From assembly GCA_013414765.1 (NCBI GenBank), contig CP058708.1, positions 3,157,553 to 3,221,552 on the forward strand: a stretch of DNA of 64,000 bases, in the 5' to 3' direction. Of this stretch, positions 47,982 through 56,569 are shown one piece after another. Position 1 is the first letter of the stretch. The number at the start of each line of letters is the position of its first letter. This DNA is from Candidatus Accumulibacter cognatus (GTDB lineage: Bacteria; Pseudomonadota; Gammaproteobacteria; Burkholderiales; Rhodocyclaceae). A model generated the notes under the pieces. That model did not search any database and was not told the DNA's origin. It saw only the letters and a list, made by a program, of their open reading frames with translations. A program made the translations under genes and the position numbers.

Positions 47982-49145
47982 ATGAAGAGATTATGGACCC
48001 TGCTGTCGATGGTATTGCTCGCGGGTTGCACTACGCCGACCCTGCGGGGCAGCGCTGATCTTGGGGTGGTCATTGAGCGCGCGAGCGGGCAACTCAGTCT
48101 CGTCGATACCAGCCGACGCGAAGTTTATGCGCGTATTGGCGGACTCGGTGACCTCTCCCATGCTTCGGTCGTCTTTGCGCGTGATGGTCGCTACGCTTAC
48201 GTTTTCGGGCGTGACGGCGGGCTGTCGAAGGTCGATCTGCTCGAGGCGCGTATCGTCAAGCGGGTGCTGCAGTCAGGCAATGCCATCGGCGGCGCGATCT
48301 CACAGGATGGCCGCATTGTCGTTGCACAGAATTACACACCTGGTGGCATCAAGGCTTTTGACGCCGAAACCCTTGAACTGCTCTCCGAAGTGCCGGCTGA
48401 ATACGCGCCGGGCAATTTTTCGAAAGTCGTTGGTCTCGCCGATCTCGCAGGCCAACGTTTTGCCTACGCACTATTTGATGGTGGTGAAGTCTGGATCAGC
48501 GATTTCTCCGACCCTCGGCAGCCACAGACGCAACGGTATCCAGCCGGATTGCAGCCCTATGATGGACTGGTGACCCCTGATGGCCGCCATTACCTGGCCG
48601 GGCTGTTCGGCGAGGATGGCGTTGCCCTGCTCGACACCTGGCGGTCAGAGCAGGGCACACGGCGTATTCTCGGGAACTACGGGCGTGGCGAGGAGAAGCT
48701 GCCGGTATTCAAGATGCCACACCTGCGCGGCTGGTCGATGGCACAGGGCAATGCCTATCTGCCGGCGATCGGCCGCCACGAGGTCATGGTCGTTGCCGGC
48801 AGCAACTGGCAGGAAATCGCCCACATCGCCGTCAAGGGACAACCGGTGTTCGTCATGGCGCGGCCGGATGGCCGGCAGGTGTGGGTCAATTACGCGTTTC
48901 CCGACAACGGCTGGGTCGAAGTGATCGATACCCTGAGCGGGAAAATTGTAAAAACGCTGGCACCCGGTCGGGCCATCCTGCACATGGAATTCACGCCGCG
49001 CGGTGAACAGGTCTGGATTTCCGCTCGCGATGACAATCGGGTGCTGATCTACGATACTGCGACGTTCACGAAGCTTGGCGAATTGGAGGTACAGGCTCCG
49101 AGCGGGATATTCTTCACCAGCCGCGCCAACCGCATGGGTTTCTGA
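47982..49145 (+). CDS. nirF: Heme d1 biosynthesis protein NirF
   Basis: 387 residues from the ATG at 47982 (GGAGA 7 bp upstream; ATG at 47976 is possible). A lipoprotein signal (MKRLWTLLSMVLLAGC) is followed by an eight-bladed propeller-like sequence: GDLSHASVVFARDGRYAYVFG, PAGLQPYDGLVTPDGRHYLAG, HIAVKGQPVFVMARPDGRQ. NirF acts in the periplasm on a late heme d1 precursor. Its stop overlaps the nirDL start (TGATG). Confidence 0.92.
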   Translation: MKRLWTLLSMVLLAGCTTPTLRGSADLGVVIERASGQLSLVDTSRREVYARIGGLGDLSHASVVFARDGRYAYVFGRDGGLSKVDLLEARIVKRVLQSGNAIGGAISQDGRIVVAQNYTPGGIKAFDAETLELLSEVPAEYAPGNFSKVVGLADLAGQRFAYALFDGGEVWISDFSDPRQPQTQRYPAGLQPYDGLVTPDGRHYLAGLFGEDGVALLDTWRSEQGTRRILGNYGRGEEKLPVFKMPHLRGWSMAQGNAYLPAIGRHEVMVVAGSNWQEIAHIAVKGQPVFVMARPDGRQVWVNYAFPDNGWVEVIDTLSGKIVKTLAPGRAILHMEFTPRGEQVWISARDDNRVLIYDTATFTKLGELEVQAPSGIFFTSRANRMGF

Positions 49146-50131
49146 TGGATAAACTTGACGACGCGATCGATTTTCGCCTCCTCAATGACTTTCAGCGGGA
49201 TTTTCCGCTCTGTTCTGCTCCCTTTGCCGAGCTGGCATCGCGGCTGGGAGTTGCCGAGGGAGTGGTATTACGGGCCCTGGAAGGGCTGCGTCGCCAAGGC
49301 AAGATCGCGCGCGTCGGCGCCATTTTTGCCCCGAAACGCATCGGTGTCAGTACGTTGGCCGCGATGGCGGTACCTGCGGCCCAACTGGCTGCGATTGCCG
49401 AAGTGGTCAATCGCTTTCCCGAAGTCAATCACAATTATGAGCGTGAACACCACTACAATCTCTGGTTCGTCGCCACTGCGGGGTCGGAAGGGCGCTTGCA
49501 GGCGGCCCTAGGCGCGATCGAACAGGTGGCCGGCTGGCCGGTGCTGAAGCTGCCGTTGCTCGAGGAATATCACATCGACCTCGGTTTTGCGCTTGACGGA
49601 CAGGGAGAGAGCCAGGGCAGCATGCGCGTGCGCAGTCAGGCCTTCACTGCACCGACGCCGCTCGACGAATTCGAACGTCGTCTGGTGATGGCCCTGCAGG
49701 AAGGCCTGCCGCTGTTCATTCGGCCGTTCTCGGTACTGGCCAGCCGGGTCGGCTGCGAAGAGAGAGAGGTGCTCGAACGCATCCGTCGCTGGTGCGCAGA
49801 GGGCATCATCAAGCGCTTCGGGGTGGTCGTCAGGCATCACGAACTCGGCTATACAGCCAATGCGATGCTGGTGCACGACATTCCCGATGCCAGCGTCAGC
49901 GCCATCGGCGAGCGCCTGGCGTGCGAATCCGGGGTGAATCTCTGTTATCGGCGCCCGCGCGTGCTGCCAAGCTGGCGCTACAACCTGTTCTGCATGATCC
50001 ACGGCCAGGCACGGGCGGAAGTCGAGGCCCGCATCGCCGAGCTGCGCGCACGCCTGCAGTTGACCGATTACGCGCACGCGGTGCTGTTCTCGCTGACCCG
50101 CTTCAAACAGCGCGGTGCCCGTTATGCGTGA
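49145..50131 (+). CDS. nirD: Siroheme decarboxylase fusion protein NirDL
   Basis: 328 residues made of two Lrp/AsnC-like AHBH-type units. Residues 1-~160 are NirD-like (DAIDFRLLNDFQRDFPLCSAPF, RVGAIFAPKRIG, NHNYEREHHYNLWFV). Residues ~175-328 are NirL-like (EFERRLVMALQEGLPLFIRPF, HELGYTANAMLVHDI, CYRRPRVLPSWRYNLFCM). Fused NirDL with NirG and NirH decarboxylates siroheme at C12 and C18 to 12,18-didecarboxysiroheme in heme d1 synthesis. The fusion is known in several denitrifiers. Overlaps nirG by 8 bp. Confidence 0.9.
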   Translation: MDKLDDAIDFRLLNDFQRDFPLCSAPFAELASRLGVAEGVVLRALEGLRRQGKIARVGAIFAPKRIGVSTLAAMAVPAAQLAAIAEVVNRFPEVNHNYEREHHYNLWFVATAGSEGRLQAALGAIEQVAGWPVLKLPLLEEYHIDLGFALDGQGESQGSMRVRSQAFTAPTPLDEFERRLVMALQEGLPLFIRPFSVLASRVGCEEREVLERIRRWCAEGIIKRFGVVVRHHELGYTANAMLVHDIPDASVSAIGERLACESGVNLCYRRPRVLPSWRYNLFCMIHGQARAEVEARIAELRARLQLTDYAHAVLFSLTRFKQRGARYA

Positions 50132-50603
50132 AGCGGCGCGCATCGATGCGACCGATCGCGCGATCATCGACGGCCTGCAGGGCGGGTTCCCGATCTGCGA
50201 ACACCCCTACGCCGAAGTGGCCGGCAGGTTTGGCATCAGCGAAACGGAACTTCTCGAACGTCTGCAGCGGATGCTTGCAACACGCGTGCTGACCCGCTTC
50301 GGCCCGCTGTTCCAGATCGAGCGCATGGGCGGCGCCTTCGTCCTGGCGGCGATGCGCGTTCCCGACGCGGACTGGCTGCGCATCCTCGAAATCGTCAATG
50401 CATTTCCCGAGGTGGCGCACAACTACCGCCGGGAAAGCGACCGCAACTGTGAGTTCAACATGTGGTTCGTACTCGCCACCGAGACCGTCGACGGCATCGA
50501 CGCCGTGGTAAGCCGGATCGGGGAAGCCTGCGGCCTACCGGTCTTTCCCTTTCCTAAGCTGCAGGAATACTTCGTCGAAATGAAGCTGGCAGTGCGCTCA
50601 TGA
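50124..50603 (+). CDS. nirG: Siroheme decarboxylase subunit NirG
   Basis: 159 residues from the ATG at 50124; a GTG at 50115 would add three. It is the same AsnC-like fold as NirD (DATDRAIIDGLQGGFPICEHPYAEVAGRFG, RFGPLFQIERMGGAF, AHNYRRESDRNCEFNMWFVL). It is encoded with overlaps on both sides (nirDL, nirH), consistent with a stoichiometric complex. Confidence 0.88.
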   Translation: MREAARIDATDRAIIDGLQGGFPICEHPYAEVAGRFGISETELLERLQRMLATRVLTRFGPLFQIERMGGAFVLAAMRVPDADWLRILEIVNAFPEVAHNYRRESDRNCEFNMWFVLATETVDGIDAVVSRIGEACGLPVFPFPKLQEYFVEMKLAVRS

Positions 50604-51109
50604 GCGCTCAGGACGCCGCCATTCTCGATGCGATTGATCGCTGCCTCGTCATTGCTACCCAGAACGGTCTGCCGCTGGTCGCACGGCCATATCACCAGCT
50701 CGCCGAAGCGATCGGCATCGCCCCCGAGGAAGTGATGGCGCGCCTGACCCGCCTGCTCGAGAGCGGCGTCATACGCCGCATCGGCGCGGTGCCCAACCAC
50801 TACGCGATCGGCTATACCGCCAACGGCATGAGCGTCTGGGATGTGCCGGATGAGCGTATCGACGAACTCGGCGTACGCGTCGGCGGGCTCGATTTCGTGA
50901 CCCACTGCTACCACCGGCCACGCCGTCTTCCCGAATGGCCATACAACCTGTTTGCCATGGTGCATGGCGGTTCACGCACCGAGGTTCTGACCAAGGTAAT
51001 GGCCATCGCCGAAATCATCGGAACGGATTATCGTTCGCATGATGTGCTCTTTTCGACCGCCATTCTCAAGAAGACCGGCATGAGAATGGCGGTCAGGCGA
51101 GATGACTGA
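50600..51109 (+). CDS. nirH: Siroheme decarboxylase subunit NirH
   Basis: 169 residues, ATGA-overlapped with nirG. AsnC-like with NirL/NirH features (QNGLPLVARPYHQLAEAIG, RRIGAVPNHYAIGYTANGMS, CYHRPRRLPEWPYNLFAMVHG). It is the last recognisable heme d1 gene here; nirJ, nirE, nirN and the nirS structural gene are not in the window. Confidence 0.88.
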   Translation: MSAQDAAILDAIDRCLVIATQNGLPLVARPYHQLAEAIGIAPEEVMARLTRLLESGVIRRIGAVPNHYAIGYTANGMSVWDVPDERIDELGVRVGGLDFVTHCYHRPRRLPEWPYNLFAMVHGGSRTEVLTKVMAIAEIIGTDYRSHDVLFSTAILKKTGMRMAVRRDD

Positions 51110-51163
51110 CCCGCGCGGGCGTGACAGATGGGTTGCTGGAGAATTGTCTGAACGTGCATCGCC

Positions 51164-51886
51164 ATGCCGTCGGCAGTCTCTACCCCTGCCGAGCACGCGG
51201 CTGATCGAGCGACTGGAGCGGGAAACCGGAAGCATCTGGTGGGCCGCCCGCTGACTGCAGCTTTGCGCGCCGGCGCTGGAAAAACGGGCGAACCGCCACC
51301 GTTCGTCCTGCTCATGCTGATCGGCGGTATCGGGTTGCTGGTCTCGGCGCTATTCGCCAGCGCATCCATCATCTTGGCCGCGGCCGGTGTCGCGGCACTG
51401 ACCGCAGCGGCAACGCTGTGGCGGCGGCACCGGGCAGCGTCGCGGTACAACTCGCTGACGCAGGTCGGTTACGCCAGCGAGTTGCAGCGCGATGCCGAGT
51501 GCTTTGACGATTACCTCGAAGAAGTCTCTAGGCACTTGCCGCAGGCCGCGTTGACGACGCTCGCACGGACCAAGGAAACGCTCGCCATGGTGATCGCTGC
51601 GCTCGCTGCAGCCGATCTCGATGCCATCGACCTGGCGATTGAAGAAACGTTTTTCATACGGGAGATGGTTACGCGCTACCTGCGGGACGCCTGCCGCCAT
51701 TACGTCAAGGCAACCGCGGCCAGCGGTGGCTGCGTCGTGCTCGAAGATGGAAGTACCGCCGAACAATCGCTGTGCCGCCAACTCGACATGTTGCACGCCC
51801 GTCTGGACAGAGCGCTGGCCAGAATTGCCGACGGCAGGGCGCAGGCGCTTGCCAGGCACGAAGCCTTCGTCAGGAGCAAGGAATGA
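51164..51886 (+). CDS. Membrane-anchored coiled protein, possibly XpaC-like
   Basis: 240 residues from the ATG at 51164, without a clear ribosome site. A disordered N-terminus is followed by two hydrophobic segments (~47-85, FVLLMLIGGIGLLVSALFAS and ILAAAGVAALTAAAT) and then a helical cytosolic part (ELQRDAECFDDYLEEVSRHL, AADLDAIDLAIEETFFIREM). This layout recalls XpaC-type proteins usually paired with TelA, but I cannot confirm it. The 88 bp after its stop precede an IS element and hold only a short open frame with no recognisable product. Confidence 0.5.
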   Translation: MPSAVSTPAEHAADRATGAGNRKHLVGRPLTAALRAGAGKTGEPPPFVLLMLIGGIGLLVSALFASASIILAAAGVAALTAAATLWRRHRAASRYNSLTQVGYASELQRDAECFDDYLEEVSRHLPQAALTTLARTKETLAMVIAALAAADLDAIDLAIEETFFIREMVTRYLRDACRHYVKATAASGGCVVLEDGSTAEQSLCRQLDMLHARLDRALARIADGRAQALARHEAFVRSKE

Positions 51887-52026
51887 ATGTATCTCCCGTT
51901 GCCCAACCCGGCGGACCCCCCGTGCACGGCCGCCTACTTCACGTCCGAATCGTTCATTGGAGATCGCGGCTAGCAGCCTGTCGGACTTGGAGCCCGGGAA
52001 ACCGACAAATTTTACTTTTCGGCATG

Positions 52027-52062
52027 AAAAAGGCCGGAATTTGTCGATTTTCCGGCCTTTTT
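52027..52062 (-). terminator. Bidirectional intrinsic terminator in the IS
   Basis: A perfect 13-bp stem (AAAAAGGCCGGAA / TTCCGGCCTTTTT) with a 10-base loop, flanked by A and T runs on either side. It lies ~22 bp past the transposase stop. It would end transposase transcription and also block readthrough from the upstream host gene. Confidence 0.85.
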
Positions 52063-52084
52063 GAGGTTTTTTCCTCGTTTTTCT

Positions 52085-53443
52085 CTACTGCGGGCGCAAC
52101 TTGGCCATGCGCTTCAAATTCCACGCCAGGCAGACCAGCGTCCATTCCCCGGTGACCTTCTGCCAACCCCGCAAGGAAAACTGGCGAAAGCCCATGACCG
52201 ACTTGATGATGCCGAAGACCGGCTCGACGGTCTGCTTGCGCAACGCATAGAGCGCTCGCCCCGCTCTGGTCTTCAAACGATGCGACATGGCCTGCACGGG
52301 TGTCGCATTCTCCGGTAGCGCGGCCGGTTCGCTATGCCGCTCCCGCCAGTCAGGATGGTGCTCGTCGCGCGCCACCGCGATCAAGGGGACGATGCCGGCC
52401 GCCTCGCACGCCTTGATGTTCTTCTCGCTGTAGAAGCCCGTGTCGGCGATCATCCCGTGCACGGAACCCAGCCCATCGGCCTGCGCCTGGAGCGTCGCCA
52501 GCATCGGCTCGACCTGCTCCTTGTCGTTGGGGGCTTGCGTCACGCCGACCGCCACCACCAGCAGGGTCGCGGGATCAACCGCCGCCTGGGCGTTGTACGC
52601 CTGCTCGAAGCCGCCACCGGCCACCGGCATGATGCGCGATTCTTCGTCGGTCAGATTGATCTGGTCACTGTCCCGTACGCCGGGCTCGGGGGCTTTGGGC
52701 ACTCTGCCCCCCCACTTCCTGCCGGTCTCTTCTTCTTTCGCCTTGCGCCGCGCCATCTTCTCGTCGTACTGCGCCTTCTCTCGCTGATCGCGCTCCTCGG
52801 CCCGCGCCGCAATCTTCGCCTTGGCCGCCGCCATCGCCACCAGCCGATCTTCGCGGCGCTTGATTTCTTCCGGCAGGCTGACGCCGTCCGGAACCTCCGC
52901 CTGATCCGCCTGTTCGGCCAGCGCGAACAGTTCCTGCACCTCCGCCTTGAGTTGCGCTTCCAGCTTTTCGATGTGGCCGTGCGAAAGCGCACGGTGGCGG
53001 GAGGCGTTGGCCTGAATCTTCGTGCCGTCAAGACAGACATTGCCCAGTTTCAGCAGCTTCATCTCCCGGGCCATCTCCAGAACCTGCACGAACAAGTCGC
53101 TCATTTCCTCCAGAAAACGCCGGCGGAACGTCGCCAGGCTGTCGTGATCGGGATGGCTGCCGGCGGCAATGTAGCGAAAGGCGACCGAATCGTAGGTCGC
53201 CTGCTCCAGCCTGCGGCTGGAGAAAATACCCGTCGCGTAGCCATAGACCAGAATGGCCAGCAGCGTCGCCGGATGGTACGCCTTCGATCCCCGTCCAGCG
53301 TACTGCCGCGTCAGCTTCGACAAATCAAGCGAGTCGATCACCTCCACAATGAATCGCGCCAAATGATCCTCGTTCAACCAATCGTCGAGTGACGGCGGCA
53401 GCAGGTAGTCGGTCTTGCGATCGGTGACGATGAAATGGGACAT
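52085..53443 (-). CDS. IS1182-family transposase
   Basis: 452 residues, full length. The N-terminal DUF772-like region (AGRGSKAYHPATLLAILVYG, SHPDHDSLATFRRRF) is followed by the DDE catalytic core: the first Asp in CLDGTKIQANAS, the second in IADTGFYSEKN, and Glu in TVEPVFGIIKSVMGFRQF. A charged coiled insertion (~160-250) lies between. It cuts and joins IS ends. No frameshift or stop is seen. Confidence 0.92.
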   Translation of the reverse strand: MSHFIVTDRKTDYLLPPSLDDWLNEDHLARFIVEVIDSLDLSKLTRQYAGRGSKAYHPATLLAILVYGYATGIFSSRRLEQATYDSVAFRYIAAGSHPDHDSLATFRRRFLEEMSDLFVQVLEMAREMKLLKLGNVCLDGTKIQANASRHRALSHGHIEKLEAQLKAEVQELFALAEQADQAEVPDGVSLPEEIKRREDRLVAMAAAKAKIAARAEERDQREKAQYDEKMARRKAKEEETGRKWGGRVPKAPEPGVRDSDQINLTDEESRIMPVAGGGFEQAYNAQAAVDPATLLVVAVGVTQAPNDKEQVEPMLATLQAQADGLGSVHGMIADTGFYSEKNIKACEAAGIVPLIAVARDEHHPDWRERHSEPAALPENATPVQAMSHRLKTRAGRALYALRKQTVEPVFGIIKSVMGFRQFSLRGWQKVTGEWTLVCLAWNLKRMAKLRPQ

Positions 53444-53518
53444 GCCGGACCTCCGTTCCTGGAACGGCTATGATTGTAGCATATTCAGCGGGCGGCAAGG
53501 GTAAAGTCCGACAGGCTG

Positions 53519-53773
53519 CTAGGTATCTGCAATTCCCTCCAGAAAATCCGCTTCCTGCTTGTCACGAACCAGTTTCGCCACGCTAAACACGGTGTTGAGC
53601 AGAAAAAGCCAGGCGACGATCATGTAAGGTGATTTCCGTAATACGCCATACCAATAGTCATGATGGTAGAACGGACTCAGGGCCAGCAATACAGCAATAC
53701 AAGGCTCTTCGGTAGTCATTCCCGTATCTTTGCGGTATCTTGATTCCAAGAAATCGCCTAAGCCTTTTCCCAT
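53519..53773 (-). CDS. Small YiaAB-like membrane protein abutting the IS
   Basis: 84 codons from 53773, or 66 from the ATG at 53719. The C-terminal part (YMIVAWLFLLNTVFSVAKLVRDKQE) parallels the neighbouring YiaAB protein (FCFCLFASFTLAKMIRDNRD), so it is a divergent paralogue. The stop codon TAG is part of the CTAG duplicated by the IS. Because CTAG is restored on this side, the original stop is preserved and the gene is not truncated by the insertion. The first helix is less hydrophobic than usual. Function unknown. Confidence 0.5.
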   Translation of the reverse strand: MGKGLGDFLESRYRKDTGMTTEEPCIAVLLALSPFYHHDYWYGVLRKSPYMIVAWLFLLNTVFSVAKLVRDKQEADFLEGIADT

Positions 53774-53811
53774 TCGCCAATCGCCATCCGGAAGAGGCCC
53801 CAGGCGGTCAG

Positions 53812-54081
53812 CTATACGGCCATCGCGAATCCTGCCCAGACGGCGATCACCCAGGCGCTGGTATCGATCCGCTCGTCGCGGTTGTCACGGATCATCTTGG
53901 CCAGCGTAAACGATGCAAACAGGCAGAAGCAGAAACCGACGGCCAAAAATGCACGGTCGAGTTTCTGGCTCGGCATGTGCCAGATGCCGATCGTGCAGGC
54001 GGTCACGGCAAGGCCGAACGACAACCACACCTGCACGCTCCAGGACGGGGTGTCGCGTCGGATCAGATACTTCTGCGGCAT
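53812..54081 (-). CDS. YiaAB two-helix membrane protein
   Basis: 89 residues from the ATG at 54081, with a strong AAAGGAG site. Two membrane helices (WSVQVWLSFGLAVTACTIGIW and FLAVGFCFCLFASFTLAKMI) are followed by the IRDNRDE motif seen in YiaA/YiaB-type inner-membrane proteins, and a C-terminal hydrophobic stretch. No biochemical function is established for the family. Confidence 0.7.
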   Translation of the reverse strand: MPQKYLIRRDTPSWSVQVWLSFGLAVTACTIGIWHMPSQKLDRAFLAVGFCFCLFASFTLAKMIRDNRDERIDTSAWVIAVWAGFAMAV

Positions 54082-54289
54082 GGTGAATTCTCCTTTCCGG
54101 ATGGCCGTGCTGCGTACACCGCAACATAGAGTGCGATGCAAGGGGTTTGGTGGTCGGCCTGGGCGGTCGGTCAAGGATGTGTCCAGGTGCCGGTGCTCAG
54201 GAGATGATGAACCTCGGGGGAGGCAGATTCATTGTGTCGCTGAAGGTCTGCAGCGTCAGTCGCAGAGCAGTCTCTACTGAACTTAAAAA

Positions 54290-55426
54290 CTAAACGATGT
54301 CCAGATGACCGATGCCTGCCGTCAGATCCCGGTCTTTCGATTCCTTGCCATGCAGCTTGATCTGCAGGCGCAGGTCGTTGAGAGAGTCGGCATTACGCAG
54401 TGCGTCGGCGTAGCTGATCTGACCGGCCTCGTAGAGGTCGAACAGGGCCTGATCGAAGGTCTGCATGCCGAGTTCTCGAGATCTTTTCATCGCCTCCTTG
54501 ATTTCGTGCACCTGGCCCTTGAAGATCAGGTCGGAAATCAGTGGAGAATTGAGCAAGATCTCGATCGCCGGGGCGCGTCCCTTGCCGTCCTTCTTGGCCA
54601 GCAGGCGCTGCGAGACGAGAGCACGCAGGTTGAGCGAAAGGTCCATCAGCAGTTGGTGGCGGCGTTCCTCGGGGAAGAAGTTGATGATCCGGTCGATTGC
54701 CTGGTTGGTACTGTTGGCGTGCAGCGTGGCGAGGCAAAGGTGTCCGGTTTCGGCAAAGGCGATGGCGTAGTCCATGGTCGCGCGATCCCGTATTTCCCCC
54801 ATCATGATCACGTTCGGTGCTTGCCGCAGGGTGTTCTTCAGCGCGACTTCCCAACTGTCCGTATCGACGCCGATCTCGCGTTGGGTGACGATGCACTTCT
54901 TGTGCTCGTGAACGAACTCGATCGGGTCTTCGATGGTAATGATGTGGCCCTGGCTATGGCGGTTGCGGTGATCGACGAGTGCTGCCAGAGAGGTGGTCTT
55001 GCCGGTTCCAGTGCCACCGACAAAGATGACCAGGCCGCGCAAGGTCATCGCGATATCCTTCAGCACCAGCGGCAGACCGAGTTCCTCGAGAGTCGGAACG
55101 TTCAGGTTGATGGTGCGGCAGATCACCGCGACACGCCCCTGTTGCACCAGCGCATTGACGCGAAAGCGGCCGATTCCGGCAGGCGATATGGCGAAGTTGC
55201 ATTCCTTGGTCGCCTCAAATTCGGAAGCCTGCCGGTCGTTCATGATCGAACGCGCGAGTTCTGCAGAGTGCTGCGGCAACAGTGGCTGGTTGGATACCGG
55301 CACCACCTTGCCATCGATCTTGATCGCCGGAGGATAATTGGCCGTGATAAAGAGGTCGGAGCCGTTCTTCTGGGCCATCAGGCGCAACAGCTCGTGCATG
55401 AATTTCAGTGCCTGGTCGTGTTCCAT
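54290..55426 (-). CDS. pilU: Type IV pilus retraction ATPase PilU
   Basis: 378 residues: an N-terminal PAS-like domain (MAQKNGSDLFITANYPPAIK), then a RecA-type secretion ATPase core with Walker A GGTGTGKTTSL, Asp box IEDPIEFVHEHKKCIVTQRE, Walker B MGEIRDRATM and His box AETGHLCLATLHANS. Relative to PilT it has the longer, charged C-terminal tail typical of PilU. It assists PilT in pilus disassembly. It lies 27 bp downstream of pilT on the same strand. Confidence 0.95.
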   Translation of the reverse strand: MEHDQALKFMHELLRLMAQKNGSDLFITANYPPAIKIDGKVVPVSNQPLLPQHSAELARSIMNDRQASEFEATKECNFAISPAGIGRFRVNALVQQGRVAVICRTINLNVPTLEELGLPLVLKDIAMTLRGLVIFVGGTGTGKTTSLAALVDHRNRHSQGHIITIEDPIEFVHEHKKCIVTQREIGVDTDSWEVALKNTLRQAPNVIMMGEIRDRATMDYAIAFAETGHLCLATLHANSTNQAIDRIINFFPEERRHQLLMDLSLNLRALVSQRLLAKKDGKGRAPAIEILLNSPLISDLIFKGQVHEIKEAMKRSRELGMQTFDQALFDLYEAGQISYADALRNADSLNDLRLQIKLHGKESKDRDLTAGIGHLDIV

Positions 55427-55453
55427 GGTCTCTCTCCTGCCCGCAAGGACGAC

Positions 55454-56500
55454 TTACATGCCCATGAAGTTGTCTTTGTTGGCCGCCTTGTTGCGAGCCT
55501 CGATCATTGAAACGATATTCCGTTTGACGAGTTCGGACAGACATTGGTCAAGGGTTTGCATGCCATACTGCTGTCCTGTCTGCAGAACGGAATACATCTG
55601 GGCAACCTTGTTTTCGCGGATGAGATTACGAATAGCCGGGGTGCCGATCAGGATCTCGTGTGCCGCAACCCGCCCCTGACCGTCCTTGGTCTTGAGCAGA
55701 GACTGGGAAATCACTGCCCGCAGCGATTCGGAAAGCATGGATCGGACCATTTCCTTTTCAGCGGCCGGGAACACGTCGATGATCCGGTCGATGGTCTTGG
55801 CGGCGCTCGAGGTATGCAGGGTGGCAAAAACCAGGTGGCCGGTTTCCGCACCGGTGAGCGCCAGACGGATGGTTTCGAGATCGCGCATCTCGCCGACCAG
55901 AATCACGTCCGGGTCTTCACGCAGAGCGGAGCGCAGGGCGTTCTGGAAGGATAGGGTATGTGGACCGACTTCGCGTTGGTTGATCAGGCATTTTTTGGGC
56001 TGGTGAACAAACTCGATCGGATCTTCGACGGTGAGAATGTGGCTATAAGCTGTTTCATTGACGTGATTGATCATTGCCGCCAGCGTGGTCGACTTGCCTG
56101 AACCGGTCGGTCCGGTGACCAGTACGATGCCGCGTGGATAGTCCGCAATGTCCTTGAAAATCTTTGGACAATTAAGGTCCTCAAGCGTCAGCACCTTCGA
56201 CGGAATGGTCCGAAAGACAGCAGCAGCACCGCGATTCTGGATGAAGGCGTTGACGCGAAAACGCGCCAGGTTGGGAATCTCGAACGAGAAGTCGCATTCA
56301 CGGGTGTCTTCGTACTGTTTGCGCTGAACGTCGCTCATGATGTCGTACACCATCGCATGCACGTCCTTGTGCTCCATGGCGGGCAGGTTGATTCGCCGTA
56401 CATCGCCGTTCACCCGGATGATCGGCGGCAGGCCGGACGACAGGTGGAGGTCGGAAGCCTTGTTCTTGACGCTGAAGGCCAGCAGTTCGGTGATGTCCAT
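55454..56500 (-). CDS. pilT: Type IV pilus twitching motility ATPase PilT
   Basis: 348 residues with PilT hallmarks: NKASDLHLSSGLPPIIRVNG, Walker A GPTGSGKSTT, VEDPIEFVHQPKKCLINQRE, Walker B VGEMRDLETI, HLVFATLHTSSA and the C-terminal AIRNLIRENK (AIRNLIRE) motif required for retraction. A hexameric ATPase at the pilus base that powers retraction. Divergent from yggS; the pilT/yggS/proC order is usual in beta- and gammaproteobacteria. Confidence 0.97.
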   Translation of the reverse strand: MDITELLAFSVKNKASDLHLSSGLPPIIRVNGDVRRINLPAMEHKDVHAMVYDIMSDVQRKQYEDTRECDFSFEIPNLARFRVNAFIQNRGAAAVFRTIPSKVLTLEDLNCPKIFKDIADYPRGIVLVTGPTGSGKSTTLAAMINHVNETAYSHILTVEDPIEFVHQPKKCLINQREVGPHTLSFQNALRSALREDPDVILVGEMRDLETIRLALTGAETGHLVFATLHTSSAAKTIDRIIDVFPAAEKEMVRSMLSESLRAVISQSLLKTKDGQGRVAAHEILIGTPAIRNLIRENKVAQMYSVLQTGQQYGMQTLDQCLSELVKRNIVSMIEARNKAANKDNFMGM

Positions 56501-56569
56501 TCGCTTCGGTCCTCGGACGGTGGGCAGGGTGCGGTGTTATACTTCGAACAATCTGCGTAGCACCCGATT

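Larger units (their letters stand above)
51974..53518 (-). mobile_element. Complete IS1182-like insertion sequence
   Basis: 1,545 bp bounded by 15-bp perfect inverted repeats CAGCCTGTCGGACTT (51974-51988) and AAGTCCGACAGGCTG (53504-53518). The 4-bp sequence CTAG occurs directly outside both ends (51970-51973 and 53519-53522), consistent with a target-site duplication. It contains one transposase gene and a strong terminator. Intact ends, an open transposase and matching target duplication suggest a recent insertion. Confidence 0.9.
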
